64,000 bases of DNA from the NCBI GenBank assembly GCA_964354215.1, contig CAYGYT010000003.1, forward strand, positions 36,746 to 100,745. The letters run 5' to 3'. This stretch comes from CAVRZR01 sp964354215 (GTDB taxonomy: Bacteria; Actinomycetota; Coriobacteriia; Anaerosomatales; CAVRZR01). The notes below the pieces were generated by a model, which worked only from the letters and a program-made list of their open reading frames with translations, was not told the DNA's origin and made no database searches. This document shows, in pieces, positions 7,436 through 16,717 of this stretch. Made by a program: the position numbers and the translations under genes. The stretch's first letter is position 1, and the number at the start of each line of letters is the position of its first letter.

Positions 7436-8620
7436 ATGGCCGACGAAACCAGCCGGGCGGCGCGGGTGCGCACGACCGCGTTCGCGGTGTGGACCGCGAT
7501 CGGCGTCATCGTGCTCATCGCGGTCGGCGGCTGGATCATCGGGCGAATCGCCGCGGCGCTGGCGCCGTTCATCATCGCCGGCATCATCGCGTTCTTGCTG
7601 CACTCCCCGGTTAACTGGCTCGAGCTGCGCGGCACGTCGCGGGGCTGGGCGGTCATCCTGTGCTTCGTCGTCGCCCTGGTAGTTCTTGTCATCGCCGCTA
7701 TCTTCCTCTTCCCGCCGATCGCGCAGCAGGTGCAGGAGTTCTCCCTGGCGGTTCCGGACTACCTCGCACAGGCGCAGCGCATCCTCGACGAACTACAGCG
7801 GCAATACAGCGCAGTCGTCATACCCACCTGGATCCGCAACATCGTGAGCACGGCCGCTTCCGATATCGGCACGTTCATGACGCGGATTGCGGAGAGCGCC
7901 GGCAGTATCATCCTAGCCGCAGGAACCGGCGTCGTTGCCGGTCTGCTCGACATCTTCCTCGCCTTGGTTCTGGCGTTCTGGCTGCTCAAGGACCTGCCAA
8001 CCATCCGGCGGGAGCTCGAGAACCTGGCCGGTCCGCGATTCGAAGACGACGCTGAGATACTCGTCTCGACGGTCGATCGGGTCGTCGGCGGATACCTCAA
8101 AGGGCAGACCATCGCATCGTTCGTGACCGGAACGATGGCGACGATCGGCCTTGCGCTCATCGGCGTCCCCTATGCCCTCGTGCTCGGCATCTTCACGTTC
8201 TTCTTGAACTACATCCCGTACGCTGGGCCGCTCATGGCCGCGATCATTGCGGGTACGGTCGGGCTCTTCGTGAGTCCCTTGACGGCGCTCCTCGCCGTAG
8301 CGGTCATCATCGCGGCTCAGAACCTGACCGACAGCCTCGTCACGCCGAAGGTCATGTCGCGCCAGGTGAACCTGCATCCCACCCTCGTCATCTTCTCGCT
8401 CCTGGTGGGCGCTACTCTCTGGGGCATCGTCGGCATGATCTTCGCCATACCACTGGCCGCGCTCGTGCAGGGCCTGTTCGTCTACTATTACGAACGTCGC
8501 ACGCGGCGACAGCTGTCGAGTGAGAGCGGGGCTCTATTCAAGAGCCAGTGTCCGCCCGAGGACGAGCCGTGTGACGATGATGCCGACTCCCCGGCGGATG
8601 ACGCATCGCCAGGTGAGTGA
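7436..8620 (+). CDS. AI-2E family transporter (TqsA/YdgG-like membrane protein)
   Basis: A 394-residue integral membrane protein with about seven to eight helices and the AI-2E family signature in its second half: AFWLLKDLPTIRREL, GYLKGQTIASFVTG, IPYALVLGIFTFFLNYIPYAGP and SRQVNLHPTLVIFSLLVG. Members include exporters implicated in autoinducer-2 release and Na+/H+ antiport, so the substrate is not predictable. The Asp/Glu-rich C-terminal tail is cytoplasmic. It begins 5 bp after the sigma-factor gene and may be co-transcribed. Confidence 0.9.
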   Translation: MADETSRAARVRTTAFAVWTAIGVIVLIAVGGWIIGRIAAALAPFIIAGIIAFLLHSPVNWLELRGTSRGWAVILCFVVALVVLVIAAIFLFPPIAQQVQEFSLAVPDYLAQAQRILDELQRQYSAVVIPTWIRNIVSTAASDIGTFMTRIAESAGSIILAAGTGVVAGLLDIFLALVLAFWLLKDLPTIRRELENLAGPRFEDDAEILVSTVDRVVGGYLKGQTIASFVTGTMATIGLALIGVPYALVLGIFTFFLNYIPYAGPLMAAIIAGTVGLFVSPLTALLAVAVIIAAQNLTDSLVTPKVMSRQVNLHPTLVIFSLLVGATLWGIVGMIFAIPLAALVQGLFVYYYERRTRRQLSSESGALFKSQCPPEDEPCDDDADSPADDASPGE

Positions 8621-8679
8621 AGCGCCCGAGCGGGCACGCAGGCCGCAGGCAGGTACATGACCCCCGAAGGAGTCGGCAC

Positions 8680-11307
8680 GTGAAGTCCGCCGAGATTCGC
8701 GAGAGCTTCCTCTCGTACTTCGAGAGCAAGGGCTGCACGCGACAGCCGTCGTCCTCCCTCATACCGGACGACCCGTCACTGCTGCTCACAACCGCCGGCA
8801 TGGTGCAGTTCAAGCCCGTGTTCCTCGGCACCAAGACGCTCGGCTTCACACGCGCGACGACCGTGCAGAAGTGCGTACGCACGACCGACATCGACATCAT
8901 CGGCACGACGGGCCGGCACCACTCGTTCTTCGAGATGCTGGGCAACTTCAGCTTCGGCGACTACTTCAAGAGCGAGGCGTGCGCCTGGGCGTACGAGTAC
9001 TCAACCGACGTTCTCGGACTCGATCCGGAGCGGCTGTGGTACTCGATCTTCGAGGACGACGACGAGGCCGAGACGATATGGGCAGAGGAAGTCGGTGTTC
9101 CGCGCGAGCGCATCGTTCGCATGGGTGCGAAGGACAACTTCTGGTCGGCGGGTCCCACCGGTCCGTGCGGTCCGTGCTCGGAGCTCTACTACGACCAAGG
9201 TCCTGAGCTCGGGTGCGATTCCCCCGACTGCGCGCCCGGGTGCGACTGCGATCGCTACCTCGAGTACTGGAACCTCGTATTCATGCAGTACGACCGCCAG
9301 GAGGACGGCTCGCTCGTTCCCCTGCCCAAACAGAACATCGACACAGGCATGGGCCTCGAGCGTGTCGCCGCTATCTTGCAGCACGTGAGCTCGAACTTCG
9401 AGACAGACGTGCTGCGGTCGATCATGTCCGAGGCCGAGGCGATCACGGGCGCCACGTATGGTGTCGGCGAGAAGACCGACACGAGCCTGCGCATCCTCGC
9501 CGACCACAGCCGCGCGGTGGCGTTCCTTATCGCCGACGGCGTGCTGCCCTCCAACGAGGGGCGAGGTTACGTACTTCGCCGCCTCTTGAGACGAGCGGTC
9601 CGTCACGGGCGACTTCTCGGCGTGACGGACCCGTTTCTCGGCAGGCTCACGCGCCTTGTGATCGAGCTCATGGGTCCCGCGTATCCAGAGGTCGTCGAGC
9701 ACCGCGAGCTCATCAGCGGCATCGTGCAGGCTGAGGAGCAGCGCTTCGGCGCGACGCTCCGGCAGGGGATGGCATTCCTCGAAGACGAGCTTGGACTGCT
9801 CTCCGAGTCCGGCGGTGGGGTACTCGACGGGCGCACTGCCTTCGCGCTTCACGACACGTACGGATTCCCCGTCGAGCTCACCGCCGAGATCGCCGCCGAG
9901 GCGGGCGTGTCCGTTGACATGGACGCGTTCGCGAGCGAGATGGAAGCGCAGCGCGAGCGTGGCCGGGCGGGCGTCAAGGACGAGTCGTGGTCGACCTTCG
10001 GCGGCGTGTGGTCCGAGATAGCCGACTCGACAGGTCCGGGCGAGTTCGTGGGGTACTCCGTCGACGACACGGATGCCACGGTTGCTGCGATCGTCTCTGA
10101 AGGCAGTCTCGTGTCCGAGCTCGCACCTGGCCATCACGCGGAGGTCGTGTTGGACCGAACGCCGTTCTACGGCGAACAGGGTGGGCAGGTCGGCGACACC
10201 GGCACTATCCGGGGTGAGCGCGCGCTCTTCCGCGTCGACGACACGAAGGTCCCGTTGCCCGGCATCGTGGCCCAGGTCGGTGAGCTCACTGAAGGCACGC
10301 TGCGCGTCGGCGATACCGTGCACGCAGCGATAGACGTCATGCGGCGCGAACGCATTCGGCGCAATCACACCGCCACCCACCTGCTTCACTGGGCCCTGAG
10401 GCTCATCCTCGGCGAGCATGTGAAGCAGTCGGGCAGCTACGTTGCGCCCGATCGCCTGCGATTCGACTTCACTCACTTCGAGGCGATGACACCTGAGCAG
10501 CTCGCGAAAGTCGAGCGGCTTGCGAACGCCAAGGTGATGGAGAACCACGTCGTGCGAGCCTACGAGACATCGCTTGCGACGGCGCGCGAGTCAGGCGTCA
10601 CCGCGCTGTTCGGCGAGAAGTACGGCGACTTCGTACGCGTGCTCGAGGTCGGCAACTTCTCGAAAGAGCTCTGCGGCGGGACTCACGTCGCGCGTACGAG
10701 CGAGATCGGCCTGCTGAAGGTCATCGCCGAGGGGAGCGTGGGCGCGAATCTTCGACGAATCGAGGCGGTGACGTCGTTCGACGCGCTCGAGTACCTGCGG
10801 ACCGAAGAGCAGGAGCTTGCCGAGGCTGCCGCGGCGCTCAAGGTGCAGCGCTTCGACGTCGCCGAGAGGACCGTAACGCTCGTCAAGCGTGTGAAAGAGC
10901 TCGAGACGCAGCAGTCACGCACGAAGGAAGCACTTTCGCAGGCCGAGATCTCGGATCTCACCGATGTGGCTGTCGATGTGGGCTACCCGCTCGTGATCGC
11001 CAGAGTGCCGTCGGTTGAGGCTGCCGGGCTCCGGGCGCTCTGGGACATCGTGCGCGCGCGCATGGGAGGCGGTGCGGTCGTGCTCGCGACGGTGACGCCC
11101 GAGGGCAACGCGCCGCTCCTTCTGGCGGCAGGGTCGAAGGAGGCCGTCTCGGCCGGGTTCGACGCTGGTGCCGTGATCCGCACGATCGCTCCGTCGGTCA
11201 GAGGCGGCGGCGGCGGCAAGCCTGAGATGGCCCAGGCCGGCGGCAAGGACGCCTCGGGCATCGACGAGGCGCTGCGACTCGCTCGCGAGACGTTCGGCGT
11301 CGGGTAG
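8680..11307 (+). CDS. alaS: Alanyl-tRNA synthetase
   Basis: Charges tRNA-Ala and edits mis-acylated Ser/Gly. The GTG at 8680 was chosen because GAAGGAG sits seven bases upstream and it gives KSAEIRESFLSYFESKG, the usual N-terminus, at 875 residues. An upstream in-frame ATG at 8617 would add a non-conserved extension. Class II motifs lie in the first 250 residues (GRHHSFFEMLGNFSFGDYFK). The editing domain carries HTATHLLHW and CGGTHVARTSEIG (zinc ligands). The Gly-rich C-terminal segment GGGGGKPEMAQAGGKD is the DHHA1 tail. alaS-ruvX-mltG is a conserved actinobacterial order. Confidence 0.97.
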   Translation: MKSAEIRESFLSYFESKGCTRQPSSSLIPDDPSLLLTTAGMVQFKPVFLGTKTLGFTRATTVQKCVRTTDIDIIGTTGRHHSFFEMLGNFSFGDYFKSEACAWAYEYSTDVLGLDPERLWYSIFEDDDEAETIWAEEVGVPRERIVRMGAKDNFWSAGPTGPCGPCSELYYDQGPELGCDSPDCAPGCDCDRYLEYWNLVFMQYDRQEDGSLVPLPKQNIDTGMGLERVAAILQHVSSNFETDVLRSIMSEAEAITGATYGVGEKTDTSLRILADHSRAVAFLIADGVLPSNEGRGYVLRRLLRRAVRHGRLLGVTDPFLGRLTRLVIELMGPAYPEVVEHRELISGIVQAEEQRFGATLRQGMAFLEDELGLLSESGGGVLDGRTAFALHDTYGFPVELTAEIAAEAGVSVDMDAFASEMEAQRERGRAGVKDESWSTFGGVWSEIADSTGPGEFVGYSVDDTDATVAAIVSEGSLVSELAPGHHAEVVLDRTPFYGEQGGQVGDTGTIRGERALFRVDDTKVPLPGIVAQVGELTEGTLRVGDTVHAAIDVMRRERIRRNHTATHLLHWALRLILGEHVKQSGSYVAPDRLRFDFTHFEAMTPEQLAKVERLANAKVMENHVVRAYETSLATARESGVTALFGEKYGDFVRVLEVGNFSKELCGGTHVARTSEIGLLKVIAEGSVGANLRRIEAVTSFDALEYLRTEEQELAEAAAALKVQRFDVAERTVTLVKRVKELETQQSRTKEALSQAEISDLTDVAVDVGYPLVIARVPSVEAAGLRALWDIVRARMGGGAVVLATVTPEGNAPLLLAAGSKEAVSAGFDAGAVIRTIAPSVRGGGGGKPEMAQAGGKDASGIDEALRLARETFGVG

Positions 11308-11313
11308 CCGCCC

Positions 11314-11781
11314 GTGCGGGTGCTCGGCCTCGACATAGGCGAGAGGCGCATCGGTGTGGCGGTCTCCGACCCCGGGCAGAGAGTCGCCTCTCCCGTCGCG
11401 GTTCTTGACGCCACGGTGCTGTACGATCCAGGCCCGCTCCTCCGGCTCGTTTCCGACTACGAGGTCGGGCTCGTGGTGATCGGGCTTCCCCTGTCCCTCA
11501 ATGGCACCGAGGGCGAACAGGCGCGACGCACTCGTGAGACGGGCGCGCGTATTGCTGAGATACTCGGCGTGCCCGTGACGTATGCCGACGAACGGCTGTC
11601 GAGCGTGGAGGCGTCTCGCGCGATGAAAGCCGCCGGGCTGTCCGACCGCGAGAAGCGCGGGCGAATCGATATGGTAGCCGCGTCTCTGTTGCTGCAGAGC
11701 TACCTGGACCGGCGAATCGGATCGGAGGGCACGCCATCAGCGGATTCGGGCGAGATCGAGGACGGCACGCGCGATGAATGA
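11314..11781 (+). CDS. ruvX: YqgF/RuvX family putative Holliday junction resolvase / pre-16S rRNA nuclease
   Basis: A 155-residue RNase H-fold protein. The N-terminal LGLDIGERRIGVAVSDPG contains the first catalytic Asp. VVIGLPLSLNGTEGEQARR and VTYADERLSSVEASR are the other family signatures, and the last Asp lies in RGRIDMVAASLLLQ. In E. coli the homologue processes pre-16S rRNA; a Holliday junction resolvase role was proposed earlier. It starts at GTG 6 bp after alaS and overlaps mltG by 8 bp. Confidence 0.93.
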   Translation: MRVLGLDIGERRIGVAVSDPGQRVASPVAVLDATVLYDPGPLLRLVSDYEVGLVVIGLPLSLNGTEGEQARRTRETGARIAEILGVPVTYADERLSSVEASRAMKAAGLSDREKRGRIDMVAASLLLQSYLDRRIGSEGTPSADSGEIEDGTRDE

Positions 11782-12880
11782 TCACGTCGTCGAGGGCGAA
11801 GGGCCGGAGGATCACTCCGAGTCGGTGAGCCGACGCGGCTCCTCGCGCGCCCTCATTGCGGTGGTAGGCCTTCTCCTCATTGTCGTGGCGGTGTCCGGTG
11901 TGGGGTACTACGCGTGGTCGACCGCTCTTCGACGCCCGCTGGTAGACGTCGAGGCCGGGAGTGCGGTGACGATCATCGTGCCGCAGGGTGCCACCGCCGC
12001 CGAGGTTGGTCTGCTGCTCGCGAACAAGGGCATCGTTGCCAATCCCCGCGTCTTCCGCACGCGCGTGCGGGAAGCGGGCGCGGATGGGACGCTGCGTGCG
12101 GGCACCTACGAGCTTCGGACGGGGATGGGATACGAGGCGGCCATCACGTCGCTCGCGGCGGGACCGGCCGTCCCGTACGTGACGGTGACAATACCCGAGG
12201 GTTTCACCGTCGAGCAGATCGCCGCTCGCATGGAGAAGCGAGCGGGTATCTCGCGCTCGGAGTTCCTCGCTCTCGCCGACAAAGGAGCCGCGGAGTTCGC
12301 GGCTGATCACCCCTACCTTGAGGGCGCGTATCGAGGGTCGCTCGAGGGATTCCTGTTTCCCAAGACCTATCGCATCGAAGACGGCGCAACCGCCCGCGAC
12401 GTGATCGAGATGATGCTCGACCAGTTCGACAAGGAGATTGCGTCGGTGGACCTCAAGCGCCTCACGGCGCACGGCTTTGACGTGCCGCAGCTCGTCACGA
12501 TGGGCTCTATCGTCGAAAGGGAGACGAAGGTCGCCAAGGAGCGACGCATCGTGTCTTCGGTCATCTACAATCGGCTCGCCCAACGCATGAGACTCGATAT
12601 GTGCTCGACCATCGAATACGTGATCAAGGAGCACAAGCTTCGTCTGACGTACGCCGACTTGAACGTCAGGAGTCCGTACAACACGTACCGGCACGCGGGT
12701 CTTCCGCCGGGTCCCATCGCAAGCCCCGGTCTCGCATCGCTCAAAGCGGCGGCGGCTCCAGCCGATACTAGGTACCTGTACTACGTGCTCACGGGGCGTG
12801 ATGGTTCACACACCTTCGCGCGCACTGCCGATGAGTTCGCGCGAGCCAAAGCGAAGTCGAAGGAGGTCTTCGGCAAGTGA
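11774..12880 (+). CDS. mltG: Endolytic transglycosylase MltG (YceG-like)
   Basis: Membrane-anchored lytic transglycosylase that cleaves nascent peptidoglycan and limits glycan chain length. Residues 1-25 are cytoplasmic, a single membrane helix follows (about 26-46), then a LysM-like segment (VTIIVPQGATAAEVGLLLAN). The catalytic Glu lies in MGSIVERETKVAKERRIVSS. The signature SPYNTYRHAGLPPGPIASPG is present near the C-terminus. The 368-residue length is normal. The gene overlaps both ruvX and the ABC ATPase gene that follows. Confidence 0.94.
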   Translation: MNDHVVEGEGPEDHSESVSRRGSSRALIAVVGLLLIVVAVSGVGYYAWSTALRRPLVDVEAGSAVTIIVPQGATAAEVGLLLANKGIVANPRVFRTRVREAGADGTLRAGTYELRTGMGYEAAITSLAAGPAVPYVTVTIPEGFTVEQIAARMEKRAGISRSEFLALADKGAAEFAADHPYLEGAYRGSLEGFLFPKTYRIEDGATARDVIEMMLDQFDKEIASVDLKRLTAHGFDVPQLVTMGSIVERETKVAKERRIVSSVIYNRLAQRMRLDMCSTIEYVIKEHKLRLTYADLNVRSPYNTYRHAGLPPGPIASPGLASLKAAAAPADTRYLYYVLTGRDGSHTFARTADEFARAKAKSKEVFGK

Positions 12881-13848
12881 ACGCGGGTGCCGATACGCCG
12901 ACGGCCATCAGCATCAGAAGCGCCCGGAAGGTCTTCGCGAGCCTGAGAGGCGGGGACAAGGTCGCCGTTCACGATGTGAGCTTCGACGTGAACTCAGGGG
13001 CGATTCACGGGCTTCTGGGCCCGAACGGTGCAGGGAAGACCACCACGCTCAAGATGCTCCTCGGGCTCGTGCGGCCGAGCGGGGGAACCTTCGAGATCCT
13101 TGGCGTGCCTGCGCATCGCCCTGGCGCCAAGCGGCAGCTCGGGTTCCTGCCCGAGCAGCCGTACTTCTCCCCGCAGCTCACCGCGTCGCAGGCGATGCTC
13201 CTGTACGGACGCCTGTCGGGTCTGCCGAAGCACGCCATCAACGCTGAGATGGCCGATCGCCTCGCGCGCGTCGGCCTCGAGGGCCGCGAGACCATGTTGC
13301 TCTCGAAGTTCTCGCGCGGCATGCTCCAGCGCCTCGGGATAGCCCAGGCGCTCATCGCTGATCCGGCGGTCGCGATCCTGGACGAGCCGGCTTCGGGGCT
13401 CGACCCCGTCGGGCAGCGCGACATCCGCAACCTCATGCTCGAGCTCAGATCCTCGGGCACCACGGTGCTCCTTTCTTCCCACCAGCTCTCGGAGGTCGAG
13501 GTGGTCTGCGACGAGGTCACGATCCTCAACCGGGGAAAGGTGGCAGCGAAGGGCCACATCGACGACCTGCTCAATGTCTCAGGTCAGACGTCCGTGAGGG
13601 CGCGAGGCGACGGTGACTCGTTGCCCGGCACTATCGCGACGCTCGTCTCGGACGTGGCCGCCAAGGGCGGCATGTGGATCTTCTCGGTGTCCGATGTGCA
13701 TGCTCGGGCCGTCGTCGATGCCATTGACGACGCGGGCTGGCAGCTCATCTCGCTCACGCCCAAGCGGGACTCCCTCGAGGACTACTTCTCGCGGCTTCTC
13801 GAGGCGGATGCTGACTCAGATAGCGCGCCTGCGGGGGAGGCCTCATGA
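12877..13848 (+). CDS. ABC transporter ATP-binding protein (ABC-2 exporter type)
   Basis: A 323-residue ATPase: Walker A GPNGAGKTTTLKMLLGL (about residues 48-55), Q-loop LGFLPEQPYF, signature KFSRGMLQRLGIAQAL (degenerate LSGGQ), Walker B AVAILDEPASGLDP, and H-loop SSHQLSEVE. The C-terminal 80 residues are the accessory domain common in CcmA/NatA-type exporters. The start overlaps mltG by 4 bp and the end overlaps the permease gene by 4 bp, so these are tightly coupled. The substrate is unknown. Confidence 0.92.
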   Translation: MNAGADTPTAISIRSARKVFASLRGGDKVAVHDVSFDVNSGAIHGLLGPNGAGKTTTLKMLLGLVRPSGGTFEILGVPAHRPGAKRQLGFLPEQPYFSPQLTASQAMLLYGRLSGLPKHAINAEMADRLARVGLEGRETMLLSKFSRGMLQRLGIAQALIADPAVAILDEPASGLDPVGQRDIRNLMLELRSSGTTVLLSSHQLSEVEVVCDEVTILNRGKVAAKGHIDDLLNVSGQTSVRARGDGDSLPGTIATLVSDVAAKGGMWIFSVSDVHARAVVDAIDDAGWQLISLTPKRDSLEDYFSRLLEADADSDSAPAGEAS

Positions 13849-14579
13849 GAGCTGTTCTCGCCATCGCGGGCTCGGTCGTCGCCGATGCGCTGCGCCGCAA
13901 GGTCGTCTACATCGTTCTCGCGTTTGCGGCCTTCATGGCCATCGCTATCCCGCGCTTGCCGAGCTACGGCGTCGGAGTGGTCGAAGCCGTGTTCCGCGAA
14001 GTCGCACTCGCGCTCATGTACGTCGTGGCGATGGTGGTGGCGCTGTCGCTTTCCGCGAATCGCGTTCCGTCCGAGGTCGAACGCCGCACCGTCTACAACA
14101 TTCTGGGGCGCGACGTCCGCCGCTGGCAGTACCTGCTCGGCTCGTGGCTCGGGGTGTTCGCGGTGATGGCCGGGGTAGTCGCTTCGTTCACCCTCGTGAG
14201 CATCGGCGTGGGCGGGTACACGTACCACGTCCTCATGTGGCGGTTGTGGCAGGGCGCGCTCGCGATGTGGCTCGAGACGGGTGTAGTCTCTGCGTTCGCC
14301 ATCATGATCTCGACCGTGACCGGACCCGTGCCCGTCACCGTCGTGTCACTCGGTTTCCTGTTCGTGGCTCATCTGGGCGGAGGACTCACGCAGGCTGAGT
14401 CTGCGGGCGGATCGAACACGTTCTACCCGACCATGGAGACCTTCAACATCATCAACCCGGTCGCTCATGGGACGGGGATCTCGTTTGGGTACACCGCGCT
14501 CATGCTGGTAGTTGCAGCAGCTTGGGTGGGGGCGCTTCTCGGCGTGGGGGCCCTCTTGTTCGAGCGGAAGGATCTCTGA
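13845..14579 (+). CDS. ABC-2 type permease
   Basis: A 244-residue membrane protein with about six helices, overlapping its ATPase by 4 bp. Between the first helices a cytoplasmic loop reads ANRVPSEVERRTVYNILGRD, resembling the coupling segment of ABC-2 permeases (the "E...T...L" stretch before VRRWQYLLGSWLG). Its job is to form the membrane channel for the 12877 ATPase. The following TPR-like protein begins 2 bp later and may be a partner. The substrate cannot be predicted. Confidence 0.82.
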   Translation: MRAVLAIAGSVVADALRRKVVYIVLAFAAFMAIAIPRLPSYGVGVVEAVFREVALALMYVVAMVVALSLSANRVPSEVERRTVYNILGRDVRRWQYLLGSWLGVFAVMAGVVASFTLVSIGVGGYTYHVLMWRLWQGALAMWLETGVVSAFAIMISTVTGPVPVTVVSLGFLFVAHLGGGLTQAESAGGSNTFYPTMETFNIINPVAHGTGISFGYTALMLVVAAAWVGALLGVGALLFERKDL

Positions 14580-14581
14580 TC

Positions 14582-15277
14582 GTGGCGGTGCTGCAACGGA
14601 CACCAGTGCGGGTCGGCATCTTCTTCGCGCTTCTGCTCGTCGTCGTGGTCGCACAGAATGCAGCCGCGTCACTCGCGCCCACGGGCACGTCCGCGCAGAC
14701 GGGCCGGATGATCGGGCGCGCCGGTTTCGCGTACCTCTCGGGAATCCGCACCTTCGCCGCTGCGGTACTCTGGAACCGGCTCGATCCCCAGTTCGACGCG
14801 TACTACCATGACAAGCAGCTCTCCGAGAATACCCAGCTGCTCCCGGCGTTCCGGCTGATCCAGGCGCTCGATCCTCAGTTCATCCAACCGTACTACGACG
14901 GCGCGTGGATCATCGCGCGTCACGGAGACCGCAAGACGGCCTTCGACCTGGCACGAGAGGGCATCGCTGAGAACCCCGAGTCGGGGCTCTTGCGGTCGAG
15001 CTACATACAGCTCATGTTCCTCGACGACAAAGAGCGCCACCGTGATGAGGCGGTGGCTCAGGCCGATGCCGGTACGAACGAATCGATGTTCTGGAACGAC
15101 GACGCCGAGAAGCTCGAGGGATACGCTGTGTTTGCCGCGGCGTATCGGGTTGCCGGCCTGAGGGACAAGGCGGATGCGGCTCGTGCGGTCGTCACGAGCC
15201 TGGCGGGCGCCGCCGCGGAGGAGAGCATCGGTGGCGCAGGCCACGACCACGATGGGGACGGGACGCCCGACCACTAG
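14582..15277 (+). CDS. Membrane-anchored TPR-like protein
   Basis: A 231-residue protein with a hydrophobic N-terminal helix (VGIFFALLLVVVVAQNAAA), then a helical-repeat region. Segments such as FRLIQALDPQFIQPYYDGAW and AFDLAREGIAENPESGLLR look like tetratricopeptide repeats. The C-terminus GHDHDGDGTPDH is rich in His and Asp and could bind a metal. The GTG at 14582 follows GAAGGA at about nine bases and lies 2 bp after the permease, so it is probably translated with the ABC system. I know no specific function. Confidence 0.6.
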   Translation: MAVLQRTPVRVGIFFALLLVVVVAQNAAASLAPTGTSAQTGRMIGRAGFAYLSGIRTFAAAVLWNRLDPQFDAYYHDKQLSENTQLLPAFRLIQALDPQFIQPYYDGAWIIARHGDRKTAFDLAREGIAENPESGLLRSSYIQLMFLDDKERHRDEAVAQADAGTNESMFWNDDAEKLEGYAVFAAAYRVAGLRDKADAARAVVTSLAGAAAEESIGGAGHDHDGDGTPDH

Positions 15278-15284
15278 GGATGCG

Positions 15285-15809
15285 ATGTCGCTTCTCAGCC
15301 CGGATCTGTACTATCGCTCGGTGGCCGACATCGACTTGGACGAACTCCAGCGGCGCGGCATACGAGTGTTGCTGCTCGACCTCGACAACACGCTTGTCTT
15401 GAGGAACACCACGGAGGCCTCAGAGAGGGTGCGGAACTGGGTGGAGGCGGCCAAGCGGCGCGGCATGCAGGTGACGATCGTCTCCAACAACTGGCACGAG
15501 CGAGTACAGCAGGCCGCCGATGACCTTGACGTCGCGATCGTGGGCAAGGCGACAAAGCCGCTGCCATCGGGTTTCCGCCGGGCACTGGGGGGTACGGATG
15601 CAGCGCCTTCGGAGTGCGCCGTCGTCGGCGATCAGGTGTTCACGGACATTCTCGGCGGTAGCCTGTTCGGTTCCACTACGGTTCTCGTCACGCCGCTCGC
15701 GGGTGGTTCCGACCTGCCGCACACGCGCCTCCTGCGGACACTGGAGCGCCGCATCCTGCGCGGCAGGACGCCCCAGCGTGCACCACGCGGCGATTCATCA
15801 GGAAAGTGA
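15285..15809 (+). CDS. YqeG family HAD IIIA-type phosphatase
   Basis: A 174-residue haloacid-dehalogenase protein. Motif I is LLLDLDNTLV, motif II Ser/Asn in VTIVSNNWHERV, Lys in IVGKATKPL, and motif IV in AVVGDQVFTDILGG. These match the YqeG/phosphatidylglycerophosphatase-like branch. The N-terminal LLSPDLYYRSVADID is also typical of that branch. The ATG at 15285 was chosen because the upstream open frame lies inside the previous gene. yqeG immediately before aroE is the arrangement also seen in Bacillus. The substrate is unproven here. Confidence 0.85.
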   Translation: MSLLSPDLYYRSVADIDLDELQRRGIRVLLLDLDNTLVLRNTTEASERVRNWVEAAKRRGMQVTIVSNNWHERVQQAADDLDVAIVGKATKPLPSGFRRALGGTDAAPSECAVVGDQVFTDILGGSLFGSTTVLVTPLAGGSDLPHTRLLRTLERRILRGRTPQRAPRGDSSGK

Positions 15810-15815
15810 GGGCGG

Positions 15816-16694
15816 ATGCGTCGTATCGATGGCATGACGCGGCTGGCTGGCATCATCGGACATCCGCTCGACCACACCCTGTCGCCGGCGATGCACAACG
15901 CGGCATACGAGGCCATGGGTCTAGATTGGGTCTATGTCCCCTTGCACGTGCGAGAGGAGCGCGACCTTGCGCGCGTCCTCTCCGCAGTCCGCTCGCTCTT
16001 GTTCGTGGGCGTGAACGTCACCATGCCCTACAAGCAGGCGATGGTGGGACTGTGCGATGAGGTGGCGGAGATCGCGTTGCTCGCTGGGGCGGTCAATACC
16101 ATCCAGTGTGTGGACGGGCGGCTCATCGGCTACAACACCGACGGACGCGGGCTGCTCGAGGCGCTTTCGAGCGAGGCGGACTTCGACCCGGCCGGTCGTG
16201 ACATAGCCCTTGTGGGTGCGGGTGGCGCCGCCGGAGGCGCGCTCGTCGCGCTCGCTCTTGCACGGGCGAAGCGCATCACGGTAGTGAACCGCGATGAAGT
16301 CCGGGCGCACTCCCTTGTGGAGCGCGTCCAGCGACGACTGGGTGGGGTGGAACTCGTGGCCCTCCCGTTCGGCGCCGAGGCTGAGAGCGCCGTGGGTGCC
16401 GCCGACCTCGTCGTCAACGGCACGCCGTTGGGGATGGCAGAGGACGATCCCAGTCCGGTACCCGCCTCGTGGCTTCGGTCAGGGCAGGTTGTTGCCGATA
16501 TGGTTTATCGGGCGCAACCTACCTCCCTCGTGTGTGCCGCGCGCGACGCGGGAGCGGTCGCCCTCGACGGGTTCGGGATGCTCGTGTGCCAGGGTGCGAC
16601 GGCCATCGACATCTGGCATGGCGATGCGGACGTGCGAGCCCCTCGGGATGTGATGCGTGCGGCGGCGGCTGAGGTGCTGGGCCGCGAAGCGTAG
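15816..16694 (+). CDS. aroE: Shikimate dehydrogenase
   Basis: NADPH-dependent reduction of 3-dehydroshikimate to shikimate in aromatic amino-acid synthesis. Substrate-binding motifs are HTLSPAMHNAAYEAMG and NVTMPYKQ (catalytic Lys), followed by GAVNTIQCVDGRLIGYNTDG. The Rossmann loop reads ALVGAGGAAGGA. The 292-residue length is normal. Either the ATG at 15816 or the one at 15834 could start the protein; the second begins closer to the conserved core. In this genome aroE is cut off from aroC by the type IV pilus locus. Confidence 0.94.
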   Translation: MRRIDGMTRLAGIIGHPLDHTLSPAMHNAAYEAMGLDWVYVPLHVREERDLARVLSAVRSLLFVGVNVTMPYKQAMVGLCDEVAEIALLAGAVNTIQCVDGRLIGYNTDGRGLLEALSSEADFDPAGRDIALVGAGGAAGGALVALALARAKRITVVNRDEVRAHSLVERVQRRLGGVELVALPFGAEAESAVGAADLVVNGTPLGMAEDDPSPVPASWLRSGQVVADMVYRAQPTSLVCAARDAGAVALDGFGMLVCQGATAIDIWHGDADVRAPRDVMRAAAAEVLGREA

Positions 16695-16717
16695 GTCCGA
16701 GGAAGAGCGCAGAGCAT

